Source of the DNA: Dictyocoela muelleri
Taxonomy: Eukaryota > Microsporidia
Direction: 5' to 3'
Assembly: GCA_016256075.1 (NCBI GenBank)
Contig: SDVU01000595.1
Coordinates: 1-12,045, forward strand
Length of the DNA: 12,045 nt
Made by a program: the position numbers and the translations under genes. Shown piece after piece: positions 1 through 8,722 of this stretch. Each line of letters opens with the position of its first letter. Position 1 is the first letter of the stretch. The notes under the pieces were generated by a model. That model was not told the DNA's origin and ran no database searches. It saw nothing but the letters and a program-made list of their open reading frames with translations.

Positions 1-1718
1 TAAGAATCGTTACCTCTCCTCTTGTGAATGGCGATTTTTTATTTTTTAGGGGGGGGTCTGAAACCCGGGTGAGAACCGAGTTTTTTTAATACAGATTTGC
101 TTTATCAATAAGTAATATTTCCCTCTTAGAATATCTGGTGATCTCTTCTTTTAAAAAATAATTAACAAACAAATTCGCTTCGTGTCTACACGTTTGCTTC
201 TTAATGTAATCCAACACTGCCAATCTTATTTTTTATAATTTTATTTACTATATGATCATTAACTTCTCTCCTGATCATATTTTTTTTCTTAATTAAATCT
301 TATACAATAACTTTAATAACTTAAAAATTTATCACTATGAGGTATTCTCTCAGCTTTATATTCCATATTATAATACATGTGTATTATCTAAATATTCGTA
401 AAAAAGGGCTCACACTGTGTTGAATGTAATTAGATTACATCTATAAATTGGGATTAAGGGAAATTAAAAGAGTCAAATGGGTGACTATGATTATTGGATT
501 GGTTAAAAGAGAAAATAAATTCTTTTTGGTTTATAAAGGAATAAAAGAAAATATAAATTAAATTAACATGCATTTGGGAAATTTTTATTTTTATTCATTT
601 CCTGCAACCTCTGACGGTAGCCAGAGAAAAAACAACACACTATATTTATTTTTATATTCGATAAGATAAACCTATGTTTACAAAACACGAATGTTTTCTT
701 ATATTGTAGGGGCATGACACGGTTACATTGTATATACTGAAAATATATCCTACGTACTTGTCTTAAAGATAGCTTCTCTTGCTATATCTGCTTTTCAAGT
801 ATTTTTTTGCTCGTATAAATTTGCGTAAAAATTTATGTATAAATATATTTTTTTAGAAAAGTGGCGTAATTTATACATAGAAAAATGGATTTAAAAAAGT
901 AAATCGTAAAAAACAAAATTTGCGTAAAAAACGCTATCAAGAAAATTTAATATAAGTAATATTAAAAATGTACTTTCTAATATATATATATGACTATTAC
1001 ACCTTGTGTTCTTATTACAGTCATATTATTCACAAAAAAATGTATATTTGTTTTATTTATTATAGAGTTTACGTAAAATCCACCTTTTTTGAATGTCGTA
1101 AAAACCACCGTCTACTGTATATGAAAACCGGTAATTATGCTAAATGAGAATTATGGGAAGCGGGAATTATGGCAAATGGGAATTATGACTATGGTTGCAT
1201 GTTGACACACCACTCAGGATTAATTTTTAATATATAACTTGTTATATATTAGGGCATATAATCTTAAACCATGTTAAAGTTAAACTATATAAGAAGTTGT
1301 GTGGGTGTGGCCATGCCTGGTTTCTACAATAAAAACATTACAAATAAATCTTTAATTGATTTATACTTAAAATTTCCGCGGAGTTGGGCTACTGTCCACA
1401 ATGACAATCAGGAATTATGAAAATCAAAAAGTTGCTATTTTCAGTGCATCACCAACACTGATATTATACTTAGAATGCAGTAATTATAATTAATTCAAAC
1501 ATAATTCAACTTGAATTATCATTAGCATAAATGAAATTTTAAATTACAAAGGTATTATTTTTTTAATTATAGGAGAATACAATTATTAGAGACAAAGACC
1601 CTTTAAAAAATTTAATTCATTACAGGGGGTAGTTAATTTAAAAAAATAAATATCTTAAATTTCATCTTAACAGAAAATAAAGAGAATTTATAAAAAACAA
1701 AAACCTTAAAATAAAAAT
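1..1718. other. A+T-rich region without a recognisable gene
   Basis: No reading frame of convincing length or family resemblance is present on either strand, and I see no tRNA or rRNA signature. What can be seen is a cluster of CGTAAAA motifs between 397 and 1103, a 16-bp tandem repeat at 1130-1193 (listed separately), a short TA run near 979-991, and a G-rich patch at 51-57. The left part may be old transposon debris, but nothing identifies a family. The 3' untranslated region of eS6 must end somewhere in the rightmost part. Confidence 0.6.
1130..1193 (+). repeat. 16-bp tandem repeat, 4 units
   Basis: Four consecutive 16-bp units share the core GAATTATG (first unit TAATTATG): 1130-1145, 1146-1161, 1162-1177 and 1178-1193. 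Units three and four both start GGGAATTATG. A lone related motif, AGGAATTATGA, sits near 1410. The G content stands out from the surrounding A+T-rich sequence. No function is evident; it could be a minisatellite or a transposon's subterminal array. Confidence 0.85.
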
Positions 1719-2423
1719 TTAATTTTTAACTTTGTTTTCCCATTCAGGATATTTCTTCAAAAATTCTTCCCTTTCTCTTTTAGTTTTTTCCCTTCTTTCA
1801 GCACTAATTTTCTTTTTCAATTCTCGTCTCATTAAATGTTTAGTTGTCTTAACTCGTGTTGGTCTTATCTTAGGCAGTTTTCTCTTGTCATTATCATTAG
1901 CTTCAAGAACAGCACTATAAATACTTTCTTTAACTTGTTCAATAGTGACATTTGAGTCAGGATCAAATCCAGCTCTCACTTTGAGTTTCCTGAATCTCTT
2001 AGGCCAATGAGTAACACCATTAACAACATCAGTCAATCCTTCAATTTCATTATCACCAACCTTGGTTACGACAACACAAAGTGCTGCAATTTCGGAAGAA
2101 ATAATTGATCCCCTGACACTTTTTCTCTTCCTACACCCATCGCGTCTACACCTATATCCAATCATACCTTTACTAAGCAACAGTCGCTGTCTCTTGTCAG
2201 TCAACAAATTCTTGGCCATTGGAAATCCTTCCATATCGCTGCCACCGGTTATTTGAAACTCATATCCAGCATACTCGCTGCCAAGAATAGAGCCATTAAA
2301 GGTATCAAGCAATCTTTTCCCGTACAAAAACTGTTCTGTTTTCTCATCGATTTTTATTGATTTGTGCGTACCATTCGTCGGATATGAAATATTAATCTGA
2401 AGTTAGAAGCTACTTACTTTCAT
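1719..2423 (-). CDS. RPS6: 40S ribosomal protein eS6 (two exons)
   Basis: Structural protein of the small ribosomal subunit. Exon 1 is 2418-2423 (ATG AAA) and exon 2 is 1719-2396, joined across a 21-nt intron, giving 227 residues. The spliced N-terminus MKINISYPTNG matches the universal eS6 start (human MKLNISFPATG), which decides both the start and the junction. Other family landmarks are ITGGSDMEGFPM (residues 51-62), LLLSKG (74-79), RKRKSVRG (91-98), GLTD (122-125) and WPKR (133-136), followed by a long basic, charged helix to the C-terminus. Human eS6 has 249 residues; the serine-rich tail phosphorylated in animals is absent here. Without splicing, translation stops after six codons. A downstream TTG gives an open frame from 2327 that lacks the conserved N-terminus, so it is not the true start. 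The gene stands alone, with no partner within 1.5 kb. Confidence 0.97.
2397..2417 (-). other. 21-nt spliceosomal intron in eS6
   Basis: Read on the minus strand, the intron opens with GTAAGT, contains a branch-site-like CTAAC and closes with TTCAG, immediately after codon 2. Removing it joins ATGAAA to ATTAATATTTCA and restores the conserved MKINIS start of eS6. Its length is a multiple of three, but it carries an in-frame TAA, so retention would end translation after six residues. Placement next to the start codon of a ribosomal protein gene, GTAAGT donor and a branch site almost touching the acceptor are all known features of microsporidian introns. Splicing is inferred from protein conservation; no transcript is available here. 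Confidence 0.92.
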
Positions 2424-2427
2424 TGGT

Positions 2428-2432
2428 GGGGG
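2428..2432 (-). promoter_or_regulatory. C-rich motif upstream of the eS6 start
   Basis: On the minus strand CCCCC lies 5 to 9 nt before the eS6 ATG (context CGACCCCCACCAATG). C-rich (CCC-like) motifs close to the start codon are a described transcription signal of microsporidian genes. In such A+T-rich DNA a C run placed here is conspicuous, and Cbf5 in this window has a similar tract. An A+T-rich stretch lies further upstream. Confidence 0.6.
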
Positions 2433-3198
2433 TCGTAAATATAATTTTTGATATTCTGATTGATTGAGATTAAATTTTTGATTTTTTTTGATTGAAAATC
2501 GAAAAATTGAAAAGGTTATTAAAAGTAAGTTTACAATGAAATCACATATTACGTAAAGACAATATCCATAATGCAAACCAGTAAAGTTGTCTCCAACTGT
2601 AGTCTTAAAACCCTTGTTCCTGGTTTTAAAATTAAAGTCACTTGCAAGCTTCAAAAAGTTATTTATATACAATTTTTGATTGCCAGATGACTCAACAGTA
2701 TACTAATAATTTTAAGCCTTATCATGGTTTTTTTAGTTGCATTACTTTTTAACAGAGCTGAAAATTAAGAACTATATTTTAACCGAATTATTAATCTAAC
2801 AAAGATATAGCTTTTTAAAAGATATTTAATTTTTAATAAAATTCAGTTGTGAAAGATACATTGCTATTAAATGTTTTAGAAAATTGAGTAAAATGTGCAA
2901 AACTCATTATTACTAATCTGTAACAAAAATTGATAGATAGTATTTCTTAAATAGCAGATTTTAAAACAAAACCACTAATTCATCAAAATTTAAAAACATA
3001 ATCGGATGGAGATCGATGAAATAATTAGTTCCAAGATTTTTTCATTTTTCTGCAGCCATTCAGTACTCTGTTTTTTATACTATTATTATAAACTTTTTAT
3101 TGAAGATGAAATACTTTAACATTGAATGGTTTAAATTTGTATGGTTATTAAATCATATAGGAATCCACAAATGCGATCAAAAATTGATAATATTTATT
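2433..3198. other. Intergenic A+T-rich DNA
   Basis: I see no gene, RNA or repeat family here beyond homopolymer-rich A+T sequence. An open frame on the minus strand (2403-2672) runs into the eS6 leader and ends inside the eS6 intron; it resembles no family. The part next to 2433 should hold the eS6 promoter. Confidence 0.5.
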
Positions 3199-3298
3199 TT
3201 TCAACAAGATTTTACAGGGTATTTCATTTTTATATGTACAAGATTGAATTTTTTATTTACAAGATTCATTTTCATACGTATAGATTTCATTTTTATGG
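3199..3298 (+). repeat. 22-bp tandem array, left segment
   Basis: About four and a half degenerate units of 20-22 bp of the form ATTTCATTTTTATATGTACA plus AG: 3199-3220, 3221-3242, 3243-3263, 3264-3283, and a partial one at 3284-3298. The unit at 3221-3242 is identical over all 22 bases to the one at 4033-4054, which shows that the two segments belong to one array. Open frames crossing it are by-products of the repeat. Confidence 0.8.
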
Positions 3299-3302
3299 CA
3301 TC

Positions 3303-3504
3303 GCATCAACTCGTCTTTTCAAAAATGCGCTAACTCGGCACGGGGTTTTTGAAAAAATGACCTTTAAAAAAAATTAAAATTATTAATAGTCAGCGGGAAA
3401 GCACGTTGGTGTGTCTCAACAATTTTATATATACAATTAATAGTTCATTTGATCTTAATGTGAAATAAGCGTCGGCGTCAACTCGTCATTTAGCGAGTTG
3501 ACGC
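3303..3504. repeat. Hairpin with 11-bp perfect stem, plus related upstream motif
   Basis: GCGTCAACTCG (3475-3485) pairs perfectly with CGAGTTGACGC (3494-3504) around an 8-nt loop. A near copy of the left stem, GCATCAACTCGTC, lies at 3303-3315 right where the 22-bp array breaks off, so these could be the two ends of a small element of about 200 bp. No protein is encoded and no clear target duplication is visible. Its G+C content is well above that of its surroundings. Confidence 0.6.
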
Positions 3505-3597
3505 TGAACCCTCTCCAATTATCCTATTTAGACCTTTGATTCATCATGTTTCAAATATATGTCACTACTAAGCGACCCATAAGTCCATATATACATC

Positions 3598-3904
3598 CGA
3601 TTTTTTTTATCAATGAATGGCATGATACAGGTAATTATAGGAAATTTCAAATATTTAATTTCTCTATTTATTACCTATTTGTGTCGCCAAACTCATCACC
3701 ATAACTAAAGGCGTTGCTGATGAACTTCCAAATTAGGCCATACTTTAATCAGCTATACCTTACCAACTGCGTATTAATTCTATATTTCCATATTATTGAC
3801 CGTTTTTTTTTAAAAATTAGTTATTTAAAAGTTACGTCACCTATATTTGAACCAGATGCATTAATGTTACATTCAATAAGGTTAACCACTGAGCCTTCTG
3901 GCTT
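3598..3904 (-). mobile_element. tRNA-derived SINE-like element, copy 1 (diverged)
   Basis: Read on the minus strand it opens with a tRNA-like head: GCCAGAAGGCTCAGTGGTTA has a good A box, and a decayed B box, GGTTCAAAT, lies about 43 nt further on. The body follows, with TATAGCTGATTAA at about 3740-3753 and a GAGTTTGGCGAC stretch. It ends in the family tail, CATTGATAAA, near 3610. The same parts occur in the same order at 9885-10222 and from 11773. This is the most diverged copy. No convincing target duplication is visible. It lies inside the block that splits the 22-bp array. Confidence 0.75.
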
Positions 3905-3988
3905 AATTATACATTAATAAACAACTTTTTAAAAGAACTCAATGCTGAGCTGACTCCTTTTTTAAAAGACGAAAATGTACGCCACGCA

Positions 3989-4190
3989 ATTTCAATTTTA
4001 TATATACGAGATTGTTATTTTATATGTACAAGATTTCATTTTTATATGTACAAGATTGCAATTTTATATGTACGAAATTGCATTTTTATATGTACAACTT
4101 TCGATTTTATAAGAATATTATTTTATTTTTACAAGGTTTTTCAGAGTATAAGACTCATTTTTGCAGAGTTATAGACTCATTTTTTAGACC
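3989..4190 (+). repeat. 22-bp tandem array, right segment
   Basis: About nine consecutive 22-bp units: 3989-4010, 4011-4032, 4033-4054, 4055-4076, 4077-4098, 4099-4120, 4121-4142, 4143-4164, then one partial. The sequence drifts along the array, from TATATGTACAAGATTGCA-type units to AGAGTTATAGACTCATTTTT-type units. The latter closely resemble repeats inside the adjoining composite element (for example near 5950-6000), so the array and the element share ancestry. Confidence 0.85.
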
Positions 4191-4210
4191 TATAGTACGT
4201 TTGTCTATAT

Positions 4211-4224
4211 CAGTGTTTCTCAAC
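4211..4224 (+). repeat. Left terminal inverted repeat (hAT-like)
   Basis: CAGTGTTTCTCAAC, a perfect 14-bp inverse match to 8723-8736. The CAGTG start and the TTCTCAAC core are characteristic of many hAT families. Confidence 0.75.
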
Positions 4225-4758
4225 GTGGGCGTTATCGCTCTCCCCCTGGGGCAATACTAAATTTAAAGGGGACGATGAGAATTTAAGAATCATCTAGGTG
4301 GCGGTTAAGACATTCTAGGGGGGCGTTGAAGACATTCTAGAGGCGGTGAACAATAAATTTTGCAAACACATGTAACATCTTGCAATTAATTTTAACACAA
4401 ATTTTAAATATAAAGAATTATTGTGTGCCAAATGCATATAATAATATTTTTTAAAATTTCTAAAGCTTATAAAAAATTATTATTTAAATTTTTATTTTGT
4501 ATAATACTCGTAAATCTTCGCCATATATCTCAAAAAATCTATATTGGCATAAACTTATTCATTTTCATTTAATTAATCATATTATATTTTTCCTGTTATG
4601 TCAGGTTTTTTAAAATTTTTACATATTAAAATAATTGAATATAACCTTTAATTTATAAGTAATTCAATTAATATGTGACTAGTTCAAATATAAAAGATTA
4701 TGATAGAAAAATTGTTTTTTTTATTAAAATCGGTTGTTCTAACCTTTCGAGTAAATAG

Positions 4759-4784
4759 AAAATTTCGTAAATTTACGAAATTTT
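4759..4784. repeat. Perfect 26-bp palindrome
   Basis: AAAATTTCGTAAA is followed directly by its exact reverse complement. It abuts the 9-bp tandem array at 4788. It may be a protein-binding site of the element or chance in A+T-rich DNA, though the CG pair in each half makes chance less likely. Confidence 0.7.
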
Positions 4785-4787
4785 GTG

Positions 4788-4841
4788 CATTTAGCGCATT
4801 TGGCGCATTTTATGCATTTTGCTCATTTGAAGCATTTGGCG
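4788..4841 (+). repeat. 9-bp tandem repeat, 6 units
   Basis: Six units of the form CATTTGGCG in exact 9-bp register: CATTTAGCG, CATTTGGCG, CATTTTATG, CATTTTGCT, CATTTGAAG, CATTTGGCG. It lies in the left half of the composite, between its left end and the arrays. No counterpart is seen on the right side. Confidence 0.85.
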
Positions 4842-5272
4842 CAAAAGTTTAATTTATATTTTCATAGTGTAAACTTAAGTAGCGCCATATTTTTATGACA
4901 ATAGATTTATTTTTTTAAAAAATACACATCTTTGGGCTTCTTTAGCAAAAATAAGAAAATAAATTTTCTCAGTTTTCCACTAAAAAATGGAAATTTCTAA
5001 TTAAAAAAGGAAATTGCGAATAATAATGGAAACTTACGCTTAAAAGTTTCCATTAAAAATATATTGTTTCCTCCTAATTAATGTTTCCATTAAAAAATGG
5101 GTTTTCTTGTTAAAAAAGAAAAATTAACATTAAAAAATGTAAAGTTACTTTTGGGAATGAAAAATTACTATAAAAAATTAACGTTTTACTTAGTTAATTT
5201 TAATTTTAAATTCTTTGCAGAGTTTTTGTATATTTATATACCGATTTTCTCAATGTTATAACACATTTCCAC

Positions 5273-5342
5273 AGAATTATATATTTTTTTATTAGAGTGA
5301 TAGATCCATTTTATCAAAGTGTCAGACCTATTTCCTGAAGTT
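5273..5342 (+). repeat. 70-bp direct repeat flanking the palindrome, left copy
   Basis: Runs from AGAATTATATATTTTTTTAT to CCTATTTCCTGAAGTT and recurs with only a few differences at 5868-5936, directly beyond the palindrome. It is itself made of the arm's 22-bp repeat material. Confidence 0.75.
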
Positions 5343-5347
5343 ATAAT

Positions 5348-5861
5348 AATTGGAGAAAACTCCCCGAAAGGGAAAACTCCCTAAAATATATTTGTAAGTA
5401 AAATAATAATATTGTGAAAAAAAGAACAGAGGTTCAAAAATCACCGAATTATATTTATAACCTCTAAATGGTTTGAATTAGAAAAAAAATGTTTTTAATT
5501 AATAAAGTCTAAAATAAAATAGGTTGAGATTGTTATTTTTATAATCATAAAGATAGAACATAGTATTAGTTGTCTGTAGGGGCAAAAAAAAGAAGTTCAA
5601 TCTTTTTTCCACCTTCAGACAACTAATACTTGTTTATATCTTTATGATTATAAAAATAATCATCCCAACCTATTTTATTTTAGCTTTTATTACTTCAAAA
5701 CATTTTTTTTCTAATTCAAATTATTTAGAGGTTATAAAAATAATTCGGTGATATTTGAACCGTCCGTTCTTTTTTTCACAATATTATAATTTTACCCCCA
5801 GATATATATGGGGGTGTTTTCCCTTTGGGGTAGTTTTCTCTTTTGGGGAGTTTTCGCAATT
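5348..5861. repeat. 514-bp near-palindrome (foldback/MITE-like)
   Basis: Two arms of about 240-260 bp face each other around a centre near 5596. The innermost perfect stretch is AGTATTAGTTGTCTG (5562-5576) against CAGACAACTAATACT (5616-5630), and partial pairing continues to a loop of a few bases. The outer ends carry G/C-rich mini-hairpins such as GGAGAAAACTCCCC and GGGGAGTTTTCGC. The right arm is slightly longer, by insertions around 5800-5850. It encodes nothing. Arm similarity is high, suggesting a relatively young insertion or gene conversion. It sits in the left arm of the composite and is flanked by 70-bp direct repeats. Confidence 0.85.
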
Positions 5862-5867
5862 CGTCCA

Positions 5868-5936
5868 AGAATTATATATTTTTTTATTTAGTTATAGATC
5901 CATTTTATCGAAGTGTAAGACCTATTTCCTGAAGTT
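5868..5936 (+). repeat. 70-bp direct repeat flanking the palindrome, right copy
   Basis: Near-identical, in the same orientation, to 5273-5342; differences are concentrated around ATTTAGTTATAG versus ATTAGAGTGATAG. Too long to be a normal target duplication, so it probably reflects the tandem nature of the arm. Confidence 0.75.
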
Positions 5937-6119
5937 TAGACCTATTTTTCTCAGAGTTATATACTTTTTTACTAGAGTTATAGATCAATTTACTCAAAGT
6001 AAATGACAAATTTTATGGTAATCGATCTATTTTTCTCGATTTATAGACTAGTTTTTAGAGTTAGAGCCCATTCTCTGATGGGTGTAGGACCTTTTACAGA
6101 TTTAGATATTTTTCATAAA

Positions 6120-6932
6120 GCTATAGACAAATTTTAAGTATTTACACAAAAATTGACGCCTAAATATACCTTAAAACCAAAATATAAGAATTTTCAGATC
6201 TTCTCCGTTCAGTATCTATATTTTTTAAAGAGAAAATTATTTAGAATATACGTGAAAAAATTTTCAATAATAACTATAATACTTTTTCGATTTTAAAAAG
6301 GTATCACGATAACTCTCTAGAGGCTAGTTGACGTAAACTTGTATTGACCTTAGCACTAGAAATCACTGTGAGATTTTTTATAAAATTTTATGCATTATAT
6401 TAGTTTTAAAAATATCCGAACTTTACTTTCCAGAGAAACAAACTTATAGAAAATAACATAAAGTACCAATATAGTAACGACAATCAAGATAAATTCGCGT
6501 ATATTGTCTATATACACATTTTCGATTTTTTTTATAATATTAACTTGTATAGACGGCTTATATATAAAAATATTCGGCATTATGTATATAAAATCATATA
6601 AGAAAATTATATTTTACTTTCTATCACTATATTTGGTACTTTTGAGAATATTTTTCGAAGTAATGTGTATGGAAAGTTAGAGATGAATATTTTTTTATAT
6701 TAAGATATTGTATATTTTTTTTAAAAAATATCGGGCGAGTTCTCTTTCTACCTATTTAAAACAATTTAGTATTATAGTTTATACTGAAATTTTTCTTACG
6801 TATATTTTAAATAATTTTACCTTAAGAAAGAATATAGATACTAAGCGGAGTAGTGCAAAATTATCAGATTTTGGTTTTTAGGTATATTTAGGTGGCATTT
6901 TTTAGTGTAAATACTGAAAATTCGTCTATAAC
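6120..6932. repeat. Central inverted repeat, arms of about 200 bp
   Basis: 6120-6318 is an imperfect reverse complement of 6736-6932. Matching blocks include TATAGAC..AATTTT..AGTATTTACAC at the outer ends, CCTAAATATACCT, AGTATCTATATT and AACTATAATACT. The 417 bp between them (6319-6735) is A+T-rich and holds no credible gene. This forms the core of the larger inverted structure, and the symmetry continues outward on both sides. Confidence 0.8.
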
Positions 6933-7183
6933 TCTATAAAAATGTCGAGACTTCTTTGGAATATAGCTAAAAATGGCACACATATTAAATAAAAGCAAAA
7001 TAAAAAAAGTAAAAATAGCTCAAATATGATTCGAAATAATTGATGATATTTTTAAATATAAATAGTTTATATGATTTTTTCATAGAGAATAACATTTGTA
7101 ATATTACATGAGAGTGTATTAAATGTTTTGGTGAGTCAAAATTTATTGTTTATACACGGTTAAATAGGAAAATATTGATATAA

Positions 7184-7885
7184 AGATGTTCTAATTCTTC
7201 TTGCCGGCATAAAAAATCAATAACCGATAGTAAAGCAACAGTAATAGAATTTGTTCAAGAATATATCTACTTCTTAACGATGCTAATCACAAGTAATTGA
7301 ATAGTTTTTACGGAATATCGGATGCAACCATTTCATCAATCAACAAGAAATTACAATATTGTTATAAATTATATTGTGATAAAAGACCTATTTTTATTGT
7401 TGGTTTAGATAAATTGGTTAAAGCAGACGAAACCGTTTTATCAAGACAATGTGTAATAAGACATCCCTCATCAATTAAACATGAAATTAAAGATACCATA
7501 TTGATTTTAGGAGCAATTGATTCAGAATACAAAACCAAATTTTATATAAAGCGGGTGGAAAATCGAAAAGTTGAAACTTTGAGTCAGGCTTTGTCAGGAA
7601 AAATTGATGTTTTAACTAAATTCTATACCGACTGAGATCCTTCATATCCCGGTGTAGCAGAAAAATTATGTCTTAATCATAAGGTTGTGAACCATAATAA
7701 TAAATTTATTAGCTTAGATGTGTACATATACTAATAATATCGAAAAGTTCGAGCCACACCTCAAAAGTAATATATGTAAAATGCATGATGTCATGAGAAA
7801 AAACATTTATAATTGGTTAGAGGAATATGCTTTTAAAATAAGATTTCTAATGAAAGCAGAGAATCATGAATTAATGAATATTTTC
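7184..7885 (+). pseudogene. Decayed Merlin/ISXO2-like DDE transposase, copy A
   Basis: A plain DNA transposon's transposase of the IS1595/ISXO2-Merlin group (DDE nuclease). Zone 1, frame from 7184, reads RCSNSSCRHKKSITDSK, the usual zinc-binding strip before the helix-turn-helix, and stops at 7298. Zone 2, from about 7300, continues with GISDATISSINKKLQ (end of the helix-turn-helix) and IFIVGLDKLV, where the first catalytic Asp is kept but the family's IDES has become LDKL; it reaches a TGA at 7633. Beyond it DPSYP..AEKLCLNHKVVNHNNKFIS matches the second catalytic region. Zone 3, in another frame from about 7725, has TYTNNIEKF with the third catalytic Glu, then a basic end, MRKNIYNWLEEYAFK. 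That makes at least two frame changes and one internal stop, so it is inactive. A TA run follows at 7903-7921. It lies within the right arm of the composite. Confidence 0.82.
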
Positions 7886-7902
7886 AAAGATATATATTTT
7901 TT

Positions 7903-7921
7903 GTATATATATATATATATA
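7903..7921. repeat. TA microsatellite
   Basis: Uninterrupted TA run directly 3' of the Merlin copy A remnant. A likely replication-slippage product. Confidence 0.8.
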
Positions 7922-8722
7922 AACTATATTTTAATATATTATTATTTATTTTATCTATTTTAACCATCTCTGTTTTTAATTTCGAAAATTCATATAAAAA
8001 TATCATTGCAATGTAGCAAACTTGCTCTTATCTCACATACTAAAGAAGCTATAAAATGTCTTTCAAAAACACTCGAAAAAATACACGAAAACTAAAATAA
8101 AATAGGTATATAAACCCGAAATAATTGCGTATATAACTTTATGAAATTGTAATGAAACCTCTTTGGAAGAGGGTATATAACACTGGTAAAAAAAACCTTT
8201 TACTTTGACAAATGTGTCTATAAGATCGCGAAAATAGGTCTATAACAATATAAAACTCTCCAGAAATTTAGAGCATTTAATAAATAAGTGTAAACATTAT
8301 ATTTTTAATGAGAATTTCTCATTTTACAGAACTTGTTATTTTTAATGAAAACTTTCAATTTTTTTAGAAATTTCTATTTTTATATAATTTTCAATTTTTA
8401 ATACGATATTTATATTTTTAATAGAAAATTTACATTTTTTAGTTGGAAAAAATGTATTATGCTAATCATGATCAGCTATATCAAATTCAAATAGGATTAT
8501 ATGTGATCTCTTAATGTCTATTTCTATTATTTTAGAGTAACTTTAAGAGAATTCGGTCATTATATTTAAATTTTACATCTAAGGGTGTTACTAGTAAGCT
8601 ATCTGGACCTTTAACATGCTAAAAACTTTACTTAAAAGTTGTATATTATGATAAACAGAAATTTAGTTGCTAAGAAGGTGGTATAAATTTTTATATGCTA
8701 TAAGGGGGGTAAGCTAAAAAAG

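Larger units (their letters stand above)
4972..6318 (+). repeat. Left arm of a large inverted structure
   Basis: The arm has three zones. 4972-5200 holds repeated TTAAAAAATGGAAA-like modules, 5210-6118 holds degenerate repeats of about 22 bp (AGAGTTATAGACCTATTTTT type), and 6120-6318 is a long unique block. Each zone has an inverse counterpart in the opposite order in the right arm (8300-8460, 8170-8300 and 6925-6990, and 6736-6932). For example TTTTCCACTAAAAAATGG at about 4976 matches the complement of the sequence near 8450. The 514-bp palindrome at 5348-5861 interrupts it. Confidence 0.7.
6736..8460 (-). repeat. Right arm of the large inverted structure
   Basis: Inverse counterpart of 4972-6318: unique block 6736-6932, ATAGAC-type repeats around 6925-6990 and 8170-8300 (minus-strand reading such as TTATAGACCTATTTTCGCGA), then AATTTTTAATG-like modules at 8300-8460. 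It is interrupted between about 7000 and 8100 by sequence carrying a Merlin-type transposase relic. The two arms are of similar length once both inserts are left out. Confidence 0.7.

Noticed and set aside
1732-2256. Open frames on the strand opposite eS6
   Set aside because: Shadows of the eS6 exon.
2403-2672. 89-residue open frame on the minus strand
   Set aside because: It runs through the eS6 leader and ends in the eS6 intron; its last residues are the unspliced eS6 start. No family resemblance.
3100-3377. Two overlapping open frames of 77-78 residues
   Set aside because: Both cross the 22-bp array and code for repetitive Phe/Ile/Tyr sequence, a by-product of the repeat.
5755-6006. 83-residue Phe-rich open frame
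   Set aside because: Spans the end of the palindrome and the repeat arm; composition is that of the repeats.
6395-6580. 61-residue open frame with a hydrophobic stretch, minus strand
   Set aside because: Lies in the centre of the inverted structure. A+T-rich DNA readily gives Ile/Leu/Val/Phe runs; no start signal or family match.
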